Source: Codonopsis lanceolata (taxonomy: Eukaryota; Streptophyta; Magnoliopsida; Asterales; Campanulaceae). From it: a DNA stretch of 64,000 nt. Under the pieces are notes generated by a model. It saw only the letters and a program-made list of their open reading frames with translations. It ran no database searches and was not told the DNA's origin. Below are positions 11,232 through 22,577 of the stretch, piece after piece (within the stretch, counting starts at the first letter, position 1; each line of letters begins with the position of its first letter). The stretch lies in the NCBI GenBank assembly GCA_013146195.2, contig CM028378.1, forward strand, positions 83,262,295-83,326,294. Reading direction: 5' to 3'. A program made the position numbers and the translations under genes.

Positions 11232-13215
11232 CATCATCCCGCCAAAGACTCAACAAACCGACTCCAGCTGGACTCAAAACCCAAGCACAAGTAATGTATA
11301 CTCATATGCTCAAAACAAGTAGGCACATACTCTACCATCATACTAGTCATGCATTTCATTCACAACTAGCATAAATTCACATTAGAGAATCATATAAGCT
11401 CTCATAATCAAGTGTCCTTCATACACTTCAAAAATTCTTGGAGGCTTGACCTCCATCAATTCTACCCCAAATTCCGTAGGACTTAAGATTATAGATCCTA
11501 GAATTCATACTAACCCAAAGGTTGACTCCGTTGAGTCCAATCTACACTTTCCAAAAATTAGGGCATAGAAGCATGGGCTTCAATACCCCCCGATGTTCAT
11601 AACTATCATCAATAACCATATTCCCAAGTTCATTAAACCCACATAAACCCATCAAAACACTTAACAAGGCAACATAGAGCAAATTCACAATTTTGTGCAT
11701 AAACTCATTTTGGTCACTTCACCAATCATGCCCACAAAACATGAAATAATCACACCAGATGGATTAATATACTATACTACACATGTATATTATACTAATC
11801 AAGGTATTAATCAAGTTCATTCAAGTCAAATCATCATTTGGGCATATACCCTTCCAAGTAACTTCACCAATCATGCTCAACACACATGAATAAATCACAT
11901 AACAAGGATGAATAGGCTACTTTACATATGAATATCATATTAATCTAGGTCTCAAATAGGTTCATCCAAGAAAATTCATCATCTAGAAACCTAGGGTTCA
12001 TGGCATCTCTAGAAAAGCCCTAAAATTGCACCCATTGACCTCACATAGCAAGATGATTGATTTCCCTAGGGTCAATGGGGCCAAAAGAAAGAGGAAGAGA
12101 TGTAGCAACTTACCTTGGTTCAGCCCCTACAAGGTTCAATCTCAAAATTCCAAGTGGTGGGTGTTGTTCTCCTCAATCCCCTCTTCAAATCTATGGTATG
12201 GCTTGAGAAATGAAGGTCCCAAGCTATGGCCTCAAAGATTGGACTCCTATGGAACCTTATAAACTCTTCTCTCAAGCTCTCATAGAAGTCTCCCACGTTT
12301 TTGTGAAGTGTAGGCAGTAAATGGGGTGTTAGATGTGGAGGTTGGGGTTTAAAAGAGTTAGGAAGGTAAGTGGGTGGTGTTTAGATTAGTGGGGTTGCTT
12401 CCCTTTAATTAACCACCTTAATCTCACCCTAAAACTCTAATAGATGGTTAGGACAAATCATAAGACACTTAGGAAGGTTTAGGGTTAGTTTAGGATGGGT
12501 TTGGGTGGGGATAGGATAGGCAATTGGGTGAATTAACATCAAAATCCCGTAACAGGGACATCCAAGGATGCGGCCGCATGGTACCCTTATGATACGAGCG
12601 CATTATCTAGCCATTTCAAAATTCAAACTTCGTTGCTTCCTTGCTTGGACCTCGGACTCTCCCACATGCATCCTTGAGTCCTCCCAAGCCAAAAAGGTCT
12701 ACAATTTAACCCTAAAGACTTCCAAAACATAGCCAAAGCAATCCATGTTCAAACCTCACTCAAACATGGTCAAGAACACTCCCGAACAACAACCGAAAAG
12801 GTCAAACGGAGAAGGGTTAACACTAGAATCAAACTAGCAACCAAACCATCAATGCAACAAGCTTTCAACCAACATCTAAAGCATGTTAATGGTGTTATGA
12901 ATGGCCTCTAACATTTATCCATATGTTTACAACATAAATCATAAACCCAAGTTTCAAAGCATCCCATGAAGGAAAGATGCATACGAGCATCTCAAACGAC
13001 GTCAATGAACATGCTATTGACTCTAAACATATGAGTGAGCTAAGTTAACATGTTTATGATGATTATGAATGTATGAACTCATGCATAAAACAAGCAACCA
13101 ATGTTTTAGGGTTTTACAAGGGTTCTAAAAGAAAAAGGGGTTGAAAGTCAAAAGGAGATTAGTACTTTGAAAATATCTTAAGTCATAACTTTTTCGCTAA
13201 AAGATTTTTTCTTCC

Positions 13216-13368
13216 TTTATATTGACTTTGAATCGCCATTTTCGACACTTTACGAAAACCCCTTTTTCTCTAAAATTTCTCTATCTTCTCAAAACCCTCT
13301 CTTTCTCTCTGCAACTGCTCCATCCATTTCCAATTTTTTCGTACTTCTTCTTCTCTACAGCAACAATG
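13216..13368 (+). promoter_or_regulatory. Putative internal promoter and leader of the C1 env-like ORF
   Basis: A TATA-like TTTATATTGA (13216-13225) is followed by GACTTTG and about 140 bases of pyrimidine-rich leader ending TTCTTCTCTACAGCAACAATGG. C2 has the same layout (TTTAAATAGACTTTGACCC at about 28110-28090 and the same ATG context at 27953). Two readings are possible: a promoter with a 5' untranslated leader, or a 3' splice site (polypyrimidine, then ACAG) for a spliced subgenomic mRNA ending just 8 bases before the end of the ATG. Conservation in both copies supports some function. Confidence 0.5.
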
Positions 13369-16300
13369 GTAAGCATTTCACGACTCTCTGGTTTGCTATT
13401 CATTGATTTTTGTTTAGTATTTCCTTTTTTGAGTTATTTTTTTTGGAACACAAAAGGACGCTTTTGCGTATCTGGTCGGTTTCCGCCATTGTTGTTTTTC
13501 AAAAACCATGAAACTAACAATATTTTTTTTTTGTGCTCTGTGTACTCATTTCTCTTAGAAATCATCTGTTATATGTTTCACTGATTGAAACTGTCCAACG
13601 CACTCAAGGGTTTCAAAATTTTTCATCAAAAATTTCGATTAATTTTCACAAAAATGTAATCCTTGATTGTCTATTATGAAAAGTCAAAAGCCCTAATTTC
13701 TAAATGTGTTTCTGTAGGTGAAAACATCTACAAAATCAAAAAGCGATAACATGAAAGAGTTTGACCCAGAAACGGTCATTCCACCTGGTTTGGACATCAA
13801 TCTACCAGGATACCCTCGATTTCCAGTCCCACACGATATCATTATTTCTCTGGACCCTAAACTGTATATACCAAGCATGTGCATAGACCTCAACACTGTC
13901 AGCATATTCACTACCAGAGTCAAAGCGTGTGAGGACTTGAATGCTTCAGGGATTCTACCTCTATTTTGTCTCAATGACAAGGACTACAGCATCCTCCTTG
14001 CTGAGGAATTCTACCAAAGAATGGTTATCAACCCTAAGTCTCCGTCTACAATGTGTGGATGGATTCGAGGACGACCTGTCTCTGTCACTGTCAAGACAAT
14101 TTCCACAATCATCGGTGTACGTTATGGTGGTGTATCTGAGATAACCATTGCTGAGGCTAATCATGTCTGGGACGCAATGAGGGGAATCAATGTCCCAAGG
14201 GAACCTCAAGGCAAAATGCTGAGGAATCTATTCCCTTTGGATGTCTACTACACAAGTCATCTGCTTGACAAAGGTCTTCTATTCAAAAGCGGGGTACACG
14301 ACATGTTCACAACCCAACAGCTGAACCTCACCAGTGATGTCTTCCTACATACCCAGCTCAACTACGGTGCTATCATATACAACAAGCTGAAACAGTATGT
14401 TGAAAAAGTGAAAGACAAACCAAGCCTCAAACAGCCCTTTGTGAGGCTAATCAACGCCCTTCTACGAGCCTCCACAAATATCAACTATTCCATTAAGGAA
14501 GATGAACTTATTTCGGTGACCAAGGACAAGCAGCTAACGACCACATTCTTCAACAAATAGGCTGAATATGAGAACAAGCGGCGGCAGCAACGAGGACTTC
14601 CCAATGCCTCTCTTGAAAAAGTTGCCAAGCAAACGCCAATGGTCGTCACACGCTTCAACATGGAAGCATATGATGCTGCTAGCAAGAGCCATCGTAAAGC
14701 AGCTGAAAAATTCAATGCCCAAGTTGTTCAAGACATTTACCAGGTAGCAAAAGATCTGGCTGATGAGTTTGAGCTATTACTAAAGAAGAAGATAGCTGCC
14801 AAGGCCCAAAAAGGCCAGGGCGGAAGAAGAAGAAACTGAAAAGCGTCAAGCCAAGTGGATAAGGCTAGAGCTGAAGGCCGCCAGACATGACAAGTCTACT
14901 GGCAGCTCTTCTGCAGCTACCGGTAAGCCTTCATCCTCCCAACCTTCTAACCAAGAACCACCAACCTCCACTCGCCATCCTTCTCCTCCACAACCCACGT
15001 AAGCCCTCTTCTGACCAACCCTCACCTTCACCAAAACCAAAACGTAGAAGACTACGTAAAGCTGTACCGAGCCAGCCACCAACAGCCACTCCAGTCTCTG
15101 CCGATAAAGCAGCTGAACCTTCTATTCAGTTGCTAAGGCGAAAAAAGAAGTCTGCTGGCAACCAACCCTCTACCACCACCCAACCCATTCCCCCTGAGTC
15201 ATTTTCTCAGAGGACTTCACCCCCTCCGGAGGAGTCTATCCCTCAGGAGAAGCCACCCACATAGGAGGAGCCAGCCAGAAACCCCTCACCTTCTCCACCT
15301 CCTCCTTCACCCTTCAACTATTCATCAAATCCATCTACCCTACTTCACCATCTCGTAACCCAACCATCTAAACTACACAATCCAAACGAACCCAAACCAC
15401 ACCCATTAAACCCTTAGACTCTGCTGCCTCCAAATTTCTCTTTGAAATTTCCTCGGTAGCAAAACTCTTTCCCCAACCTCCATCCCAACCTACCCCACTT
15501 AAACCAAAATCCCTTTTCTACCATGCCCCCTCTTTCTGGTTCTCTACCGACCCCTTACCAGAACCTTCAATGCTCAATGACAACTCCGACACTGACATTG
15601 AACTTGACCACCCTCCAAACCCTCCCCAATCACTGTTTCCTCCTTAACTCGTACCTTCCCCTCCCGAGACTCAACCTTTACCAGCTCTGCCACTCCACCT
15701 CTCCAACAACCCTTCCGACCCTTAGCCACTGCCGAAGCTACCACTTCTGCCGACAGTGAGCATATACATATTGGCCTGGACCCTTCTCCATCTCAACCGG
15801 CCAGCAATGAAATTTTGTCGTGCCTGGACGCCATGTACAACCGATTGGGAGAACTGACAAGTATCTCCACAGATGCATCCAAAATTGCAACTACTGCGTC
15901 CAAAGCGATTGATAGAAATGCTGCCATCCTTCGCGAATTCCAGGAAGATGTGTGGACCAGATTTGGACAGATGAAACACGAGTTCACTGACGCCAAGATT
16001 AACGTCAAGACTCAACGCACGAAATGTGCACGGATAGTCTCCTCTATTTTCTACGAACTGTTTCATGCCATCACTCTCCATCTCGGCCATAATCGCTCGC
16101 TTGTTCTTGAGCTCAACAACATTGCTCGAAATTCAGCTCATGATGTTATGAATGCTCAACGTGATCGTGATCTGGCCATTACGGAGGAGAGACAACTGAG
16201 GTCTATCAACGCGATGCTATTGGATGAGAACAAACATCTACATGAAGAACTTGACTATCGTTCTTGATCCACCAATTCTCCTACTTTTGCCGATGATAAA

Positions 16301-16384
16301 TATGTTAGAAGAGCCGAAGAACTAGAATGGCAACGAAAAGAAAAGGAAGCAGCAGACAAAGACAAAGGGAAAAGACCATGGTAA
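13366..16384 (+). pseudogene. Env-like ORF of C1 (stops and frameshifts), intron after the ATG
   Basis: The ATG (13366-13368) is followed at once by an intron; the second exon opens at 13718 and is open for 280 codons. Its N-terminal domain (segments LAEEFYQRM and CGWIRGRPVSV) resembles the 'putative plant transposon protein' type domain found in such ORFs. A TAG at 14558 and later shifts break it. Then come a Lys/Gln-rich helical stretch (14561-14839), a long Pro/Ser/Thr-rich region (14880-15760), and a C-terminal helical, coiled-coil-like part (15815-16384) ending GKRPW and TAA. SIRE-lineage elements carry an ORF at this place that is called env-like from position and architecture, not from proven function. 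I see no clear signal peptide or membrane segment. The role is unproven. Confidence 0.75.
13369..13717 (+). other. Predicted intron directly after the env-like start codon (C1)
   Basis: The donor reads ATG|GTAAGC and the acceptor TTTCTGTAG|GTGAAAAC. The 349-base intron is T-rich and phase 0, joining ATG to GTG-AAA-ACA. The same borders are found in C2 (27611-27950, 340 bases), although the intron interiors have diverged. That is what one expects of a spliced intron kept by selection. Confidence 0.7.
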
Positions 16385-16768
16385 TTGTGTATCCTTTTTC
16401 TCCCTTAACCTTTGTATCTATCATAATTTTTGAAAACTCTGATATATTAAACTTCTTGTTTAAATACAAAAGATTAATTGTCTTTCAAAAAATTGTCTAC
16501 AGTTCAATTCTTGCTATTTCAATTCATATATCTGCTTAGAATTTAAACATTCAGTTTAAATCTATAATTGAACTATTTACTACTAATCCTTGTGATGTTC
16601 CTTACTTCTCTTCTATTGTAAGCACTTAGATTAGATTTTTACACTTGAGGTGTACTTCTGTTTGATAGAGGCATGTCTGCAATTATAAATAAAAATTCCT
16701 CTTGACATGCTATTATCTATCATATAGTTGTTTATAGCCCTCACTTGTAAGTAATGATGACCATATGC

Positions 16769-16782
16769 AAATAGGAGGAGAT
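16769..16782 (+). promoter_or_regulatory. Polypurine tract of C1
   Basis: AAATAGGAGGAGAT directly before the 3' LTR; it would prime plus-strand DNA synthesis. The same tract borders the LTRs of C2 and C3. Confidence 0.85.
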
Positions 16783-18036
16783 TGTTGTTTCTCATTTGTA
16801 TTTTGATTTACATCTGTTCACACATTACATTAGTTGTATACATTAGTGGCTAATTGGGCTGCGTATCAATTAGCATGGCAACTATGTATAGAACTTTGCC
16901 ATAGAATAGTTTATTTATAGGCTTCACAAGTTCAGCGGAAGACTTCAGCCTTCCTTCAGCAGAAGACTTCAGCAATGCTCCAGCGGCAGACCTTGTCTGC
17001 ACGTGTTCAAGCATGACGTGTCCAGCTTACTAAGACTTAGTGGATTAATTCAAATCTATCCTTTATCAATTTGAATTTGAATTCAAACATCCCCAAACTT
17101 CTCAGACACGCTTAAACAGCTTTCCGAAAAGCTGGAAGACTCTCGCCTACTGAACTATGATAGAGCAGGTGAACAGACTGACACTTGCAGGTCTGAAATT
17201 CTGATTGTTCGGCTACCAACTCCTGCAAACAACTCTGCACCACTCCCTGCTCAGTATCAGTGAGGATGAATTCTACAAGACAGCTCCATGCATTTAATGC
17301 ATTCAACCTAATAGAGCTGTTACACTTCGTCTTCTCCAACGGATCTCAAGAATGCTCCAACTATAAATATTGCTATTAGAGACTGAAGAAAATATAACTG
17401 TCCATCCTGAAATGCTCTGAAATTCTACAACTCTAAGTCTTTATACTCAGTGCATTCAAGAGATCATAAACTGATCAAGAAGCCCTCAACAACAATCAAG
17501 AAGATCTGCTTCAACATTTACCTTAAGCTTCTTATTGTTGTTCCCCTTAAACTATTCTTCTGCACGAATTGAATATCTTGTTTATCCAGATATTCAATTC
17601 CCAAATCCCCAAACACAAGTCAAATATTTTGTACACGATCCATTAGATATATTCCTTGTAATAGAACTAGTGGAAAACATAGTGCACATTTTAAATCCAA
17701 GGTTGACTGTCTTGGTGGTCGACGTAGCACTCTTTATAATGTAAACCATCTCAAATACTTATGTTCATCCGTGACTGTTGCTTACTTGCTTTGATCTTGT
17801 TCTTATTTCCTCTACTTATCCCTTTAACAGTAGCGACTTGAGTATTCAGTAAAGTCTACCGGTAGTCCATAATCGACAGACTTGAACTGTCTTTCTTACA
17901 AGACTTTCGCTACTTCAATCTTTTTAATAGATTGCAAGTGCTTGTTCTAGGAACATATAGGAAAAGTTTTTAAGTGTCTAATAAGCTATTCACCCCCCCC
18001 CCTTCTAGCTTATTATTGTGCCCTTTGGGACTAACA
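16783..18036 (+). repeat. 3' LTR of copia C1 (1254 bp)
   Basis: The LTR begins TGTTGTTTCTC after the polypurine tract and ends GGGACTAACA. Homologous to the LTRs at 23179-24409 and 37849-39112. A TATA box CTATAAATAT is at 17361-17370. An 11-base C run near 17992-18002 lies close to the 3' end, a spot likely to be unstable or mis-sequenced. Long ORF-like stretches inside are chance. Confidence 0.92.
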
Positions 18037-18038
18037 GT

Positions 18039-18290
18039 TCGTATGCAATGGAGTTGGACATCGAGGAGTATGCTCTAAAGAGAAACTTGAGGACTACTAG
18101 GAGCGACGATGGTATTATACGGTAGTCAGGACAATAGATAGTTAGTCAAGGGGACTCACGTTCTGGTAGACGGAGTGATACTTCTACCGCTAGCTTGAGA
18201 TGATGAGGCGGTGAGTTGATATGTAAATTTTGTATGAGGACAGGACACGCCGAGAAAAGATGTTGGGGTAAAACAAGAAAGTGTTTTGCT
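18039..18290 (+). pseudogene. Gag C-terminus with CCHC zinc knuckle (remnant of D)
   Basis: One frame contains a helical stretch ELDIEEYALKRN (about 18050), two stops, and then the zinc knuckle CKFCMRTGHAEKRC (18222-18263), a perfect CX2CX4HX4C, followed by CFACGG, the start of a second finger. The double-finger layout is typical of the gag of Tekay-like chromoviruses, which binds element RNA. The reading stops at a TGA just after CFACGGDDV (about 18310). Confidence 0.7.
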
Positions 18291-18337
18291 TGTGGCGGTG
18301 ATGATGTTTGAGATGATGAGGCGGTGAGTTGATATGT
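18195..18337 (+). repeat. 30-bp direct repeat, 113 bp apart
   Basis: TTGAGATGATGAGGCGGTGA and the next 10 bases occur identically at 18195-18224 and 18308-18337. A second shared string, ATTTTGTATGAGGAC, follows each copy (near 18227 and 18362), and AGATGTTGGGGTA follows further on. This is a segmental duplication of the gag end with an indel in one copy. Confidence 0.85.
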
Positions 18338-18530
18338 GGGCACGTGGCGGTTGGCCATTTGGATTTTGTATGAGGACTATTATTGTTATTATGAGACGTG
18401 TTTTACAGCTCGCATTCATACATACATTACATGGTGTATTGAGTATTATTGGTTTATTGTTTGAGATAATACCCCAAAAAGATGTTGGGGTAGGCAAACA
18501 CGTGGTGTGTGGGTTCTTGTGTAGTCTATA

Positions 18531-18567
18531 TACATACATACATACATACATACATACATACATACAT

Positions 18568-18636
<69 letters not shown>
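18531..18636. repeat. Compound microsatellite (TACA)n(TA)n
   Basis: About 39 bases of TACA repeats run directly into about 66 bases of TA repeats. Long open frames on both strands here (Tyr/Ile strings) are artefacts of the repeat. Confidence 0.98.
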
Positions 18637-18639
<3 letters not shown>

Positions 18640-19870
18640 CTTGTATATAAAGAGTTTTGCATGATATTGTGGCGGTTTTATGCCTATATAAGGGCCATGT
18701 TTGGTATAAAGTATATATTACCCGAGGATGAGAGTTAACCGGTTTGGAAATACTAGTAAAGGTTAAGCGTTCGATTTAGAGATTATTTTTGTGGCTCCGA
18801 GTATTGAGATGTTAATGTTGTGTGAGGAAGAGATAGTGTAGACGTTACGAGTATTAGTAGACGTGTTGACTCATTGTGACTTCTACTAAGTTATCTTGGC
18901 TGGGTGTACTACGTACACAAGTTCGTGGTAGATATGATTGTTGTTTGCCAAGGTAATAGGCCTTGTTATTTGGCTTGATTTTATTCGGTTATGTGCATTA
19001 GTCGTAGGAAACACCTACTTGATGCATTTACATTGTAGAATATTAAATTCTCATTGCATAAATATTATCTCTTGTGCATTCATTTCATTAGCATAGGAGA
19101 TTTTTTTAAGGATGCTTAAAACTTTTTATCCATGAACCTTCGCATCCTTACGACGGAAGCTTTTGAAGCTAATTTAGTAGGTACCCTGAATTGGTGAGCA
19201 AAAGGTATTTGTCGTTGGACTAGGATTGGTATGAATTAGTTTAGAAATTGACTATACCTATACCAAATGGAATGGACAGAAACGGAATGAATTTTCAAAA
19301 CATTGCAATTATGTGCTCATATGTGTTCTTACCGCGATTGGGAAATTGCGAGTGTAATTTGCATGATTTGAATATGTTGACTTGATTGTCCCTGCTTTTC
19401 TTATAAATTTCTCTATAGGAAATTTTTACCCCTTGTAACTTAGAATCTTTCATGCTTGAATTTCATGTTATGCCCCGAGACAAATAGTTTCAGTAGTTGA
19501 ATGTTTGAAGTGTCCTTGAACATGTTTTCATGTTCAAATTTGGGGTTTTGTTTACGTGATTGGTATAGTGTAGTTGTATGTGTTTTTGCGACTCAGTATG
19601 AGTCATGTTATTTTTAATCTTAAGTGTTTGATGTTGTGGTGTCTATTGAGAGTTCGTGGACTTTTGAATTTGGATTATTGCAGTTTGACCCTCGTGTGCT
19701 TGGTTTAGTATGTGGTGGTAGACTCAGAGATTCGAGTCTAGGTAGGTGGTTTTGAACTCGAGTGTTCACTTGGAATTGAGAGACACCATAATCGGTGTCT
19801 CGATGTATTGTGGTTGGGTGTTGACTTAACGTTGGTTTGTATTGTGGTTTAGAATTCGGGACGATTCTTT
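18637..19870 (+). other. Non-coding 3' region of D
   Basis: I see no conserved protein segment in any frame, no repeat array and no RNA gene. It is best read as the 3' untranslated part of the deleted chromovirus-like element. Confidence 0.5.
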
Positions 19871-19885
19871 TTAAGGGGGAGAGAA
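19871..19885 (+). promoter_or_regulatory. Polypurine tract of D
   Basis: TTAAGGGGGAGAGAA lies directly before the LTR start TGTGGCACCC. This is the usual arrangement in chromoviruses and fixes the plus orientation of D. Confidence 0.85.
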
Positions 19886-20989
19886 TGTGGCACCCTGATC
19901 CTTCGTTAGCTTGGTTTGCGTGCCATGCTCGCAATTCTTCTTTTGTTGATTGTATGATTGGTTGGTGAAAGAGTCTAGATGTGGGTGAGTGACCACATTA
20001 AGACCAAAACCTTATTAAGAGATACCATATAGTTGTTGACTTGCTAAAGTCACAAGTCGTAACTCGACATTAGTCGAAATGCGATGCGATTGAGAGCTTG
20101 CTTGCGTTGTGTGTATTCGTGACCTCGATGGGTACCAGGTCTTTATATGATTGTTATGAACTTGTTTAGATGCATTATACTTCAAGTTGAAGGCGTTTCT
20201 TAACTCTATTGATGATTTGGATGCATTGGAGATAGCGATCGTCTTTATCGCGTAGTTCGCGATTAAGTCGTTTGATCGTCTCGTCTTTAAGAATCCTATT
20301 CTGTTAGTTGTTGTTTAACTTCTTAGAAGTATTCAAGGCCATTAGTTTTGTCTCTTGACTTGTCTTTAAGTCTCATGTGATTGCTCGTTTGATCGCTAGT
20401 TCATTCGCTGTTTCGTTTGTAAGTTGTTATGACTTGTTTTGCATACATTCCGAGTTGTTTTGTGTGTTGTTCGGACTTGTTCCGGACTTGTTTCAGACTT
20501 GTTTTGGAGGTGGTTTCAGCCTAGGATTCATTAGGGTTGAGTTGATGGTCAATTGGACTTTATTTCAAGCCTATTTTTCAAAATTTGGGCTGAGCACTCG
20601 CTCAGTGGAGGGGTTGGGCGACTGCCCATTTTCCAGAATGTTGGCTGAGCTAAATAGAGCCCTGAGTGATCGTTCAGGGAGGGACCAAGCGACCGCTTGG
20701 CCCCCGAATCTGCTTTTTGCTGCTTCATTTTTTTGACGTTTTTACCCAAACTAACCTTAATGAACCCACTCTAAACCCTCCCTAATCCACCCTACTTAGT
20801 CCTAATTGAGTACTAAAGTGTTGGGTTAGTTTTATTGAGCATCATTAGCCTAAACTAAGTTGCAATCTACCTAATCTATCACTAAGTGTACCTTGGAAAA
20901 GTCCCTTGTGCCACACTTCTTTGTGGATACACTTTATAACCACAAACCCCTAACCATTGCAGCCATTCCCCTTCATTTTGCTGCAACAT

Positions 20990-20994
<5 letters not shown>

Positions 20995-21022
<28 letters not shown>
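20995..21022. repeat. (AG)n microsatellite
   Basis: Fourteen AG units about 60 bases downstream of the putative TATA box of LTR D, therefore probably in the transcribed leader. Confidence 0.95.
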
Positions 21023-21023
<1 letters not shown>

Positions 21024-22525
21024 CCATGGGAGATTAGAAACCCTAGCCCTTCTCTCTTCGATCCACGAAGATCCGACCGTTGGATTGCCCTATAACTTTG
21101 GATTCTTGAAGCCATCGACGGGTAGAACAACTTAACTGATCCGATTTTTGTTCCTCTTAGTTTTCATCCGAGCTAGGTAAGTTACTACTTACTTATTTCT
21201 TTTGATTTTGGTTCATTGGCGCTATGGAAAACAATCTACTTGCTATGTGTGGGCAATGAACACTTGGTATGCTATGTATGCCTATTTTATTAATTTTTGG
21301 AAGTGTGAACTTGTTAATATCATGAATAGGAGGATTTGAATAATATTGTGTGTTGTAAGAAATGGGTTATGATTTTGTTAAGTTTTTATGAATTTTAGGG
21401 CTTGTGAATTAAGCCCGAATTATTGGGGAATTTGCTATAAATTGAAGTGGGTGTTAATTTTGGGATTAATGAAATGTGTAAAGAATGAAACTTAGTATTA
21501 AGACTCAACGGAGTCACTATAAGTTCAATAAGGTGTTAATAAACTTGGGTTGAAATCCTACGATGTTTGGGTTTCTTTTGATTATGTTTGTGAAGTACAT
21601 AACTTCTAAACTCTAAATGCAATTATGATCATGGTGGGTTATATAGATTTTAAGGTTTGGGAATCATGCTCGAATGAGTTTTGAGATTTTATTATAAATT
21701 AGAATGGCGTGTTAAATTGTGGGCTATGAAACATATAAGGAATGAAATGTGGAATTAAGACTCAACAGAGTCGTTGTAAGATCAATAATATATTAAGGAA
21801 CCTTGAGTTGAAACCCTATAATGATCGGGTTTTGCTTGGTTATGTTTGAGTGCACCTGAGTATCTCGAATTGTGTCCAATTGAGACACTCACGTTATAGA
21901 GAATTATTGGAGGATTCATTTGGAGCGTGCTCGTTAGAGCATGGGGCATTAAAGACCAACCTATGGTCTCAACTATATTTAAGAATTGATTATTGAATGA
22001 ATTCTCTCTTTAGGGAATTTTGTCACGTGCACACGAAAGCACTAGCGAGGTGGTGACTATGGGGTAGTCTTGTTATTCATGAGAGTAATAATGGGGACGA
22101 AGGTTACATACGACGGTTAGGAAAATGGTTTGGTTTGGTGTACTTTTAGTGAAGACTAAATACTAAGTCTTGATTTGCGGTTGTTCTTAGACAAATATAA
22201 TAGTCTTTAGTTTGATCTTGAGTAGATGACTATAGTAGACCTCACATTATGATTTATTGAGCGTATATGATATTCTTGATTGGGTGATGACTTGAGGATT
22301 ATGAGTACCTCGATATGTGGATTCGTGGACTAAACTTCTAAGTTAGTTGAACATGATAAGTATGTGTAATTATGTACATTGTTATTGGATTTTTGTAGAG
22401 CATTATGACCTACTTAATTTGATGAGTCTGTTAATGATGAACTTGGTCTCTTTTGGTTTATACAAGAAAATAACTACTTGAACATTTTGATTTGAGTCCA
22501 GCTAGCGTCTTAGTCGTTGTGTCGG

Positions 22526-22577
22526 CAATGTGACGATTCATAGCCTTTGGGAACAATCGCTATGAGTCACCGCATTG
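22526..22577 (+). ncRNA. Predicted hairpin of LTR D
   Basis: Outer arms CAATG (22526-22530) with CATTG (22573-22577); inner arms GATTCATAGC (near 22535-22544) with GCTATGAGTC (22559-22568). It lies at the place corresponding to the hairpins of LTRs A, B and C when these are read in the sense direction, though the inner stem has a different sequence. Confidence 0.45.

Larger units (their letters stand above)
9764..13118 (-). mobile_element. Solo LTR A, chromovirus-like (3355 bp), with 5-bp target duplication
   Basis: The block starts TGTGACGACC and ends TTTTACA and is flanked on both sides by AGGGT (9759-9763 and 13119-13123), the 5-base duplication left by integrase. No gag or pol lies inside, so it is a solo LTR left by recombination between two LTRs. 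Orientation is minus: a conserved segment around 10572-10610 (GTCATAAAGACTTAGTAAGT) is the reverse complement of the one at 22985-23010 in the plus-oriented LTR D. Its presence between the pol and env-like ORF of C1 shows that C1 was already in place. Removing it would restore the spacing seen in C2. No credible ORF is inside. Confidence 0.9.
7785..18036 (+). mobile_element. SIRE/Maximus-like Ty1/copia element C1, 5' part deleted
   Basis: From left to right: the end of the integrase-RT linker, RT, RNase H, a solo LTR of another element (A), an env-like ORF with intron, a polypurine tract and the 3' LTR. The presence of a large env-like ORF between RNase H and the 3' LTR is the mark of the SIRE (Maximus) lineage of copia. 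The 5' LTR, gag, protease and integrase are absent. C2 on the other strand shows what is missing. C1 ends inside a chromovirus-like gag, its insertion target; the five bases after the LTR are GTTCG. Confidence 0.85.

Noticed and set aside
13222..13584. 120-residue Phe/Ser-rich open frame
   Set aside because: It covers the leader and the intron of the env-like ORF; its composition reflects the polypyrimidine-rich sequence.
15523..15759. Pro/Leu-rich reading frames on both strands in the env-like middle (also near 25470 and 40480)
   Set aside because: Shadow frames of the low-complexity proline-rich region.
18156..18738. Long open frames on both strands with Tyr/Ile strings
   Set aside because: They are translations of the TACA/TA microsatellite and are open only because of the repeat.
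20377..20736. 119-residue open frame with a hydrophobic, signal-like start
   Set aside because: Inside LTR D; no domain and no conservation in the related LTR A; read as chance.
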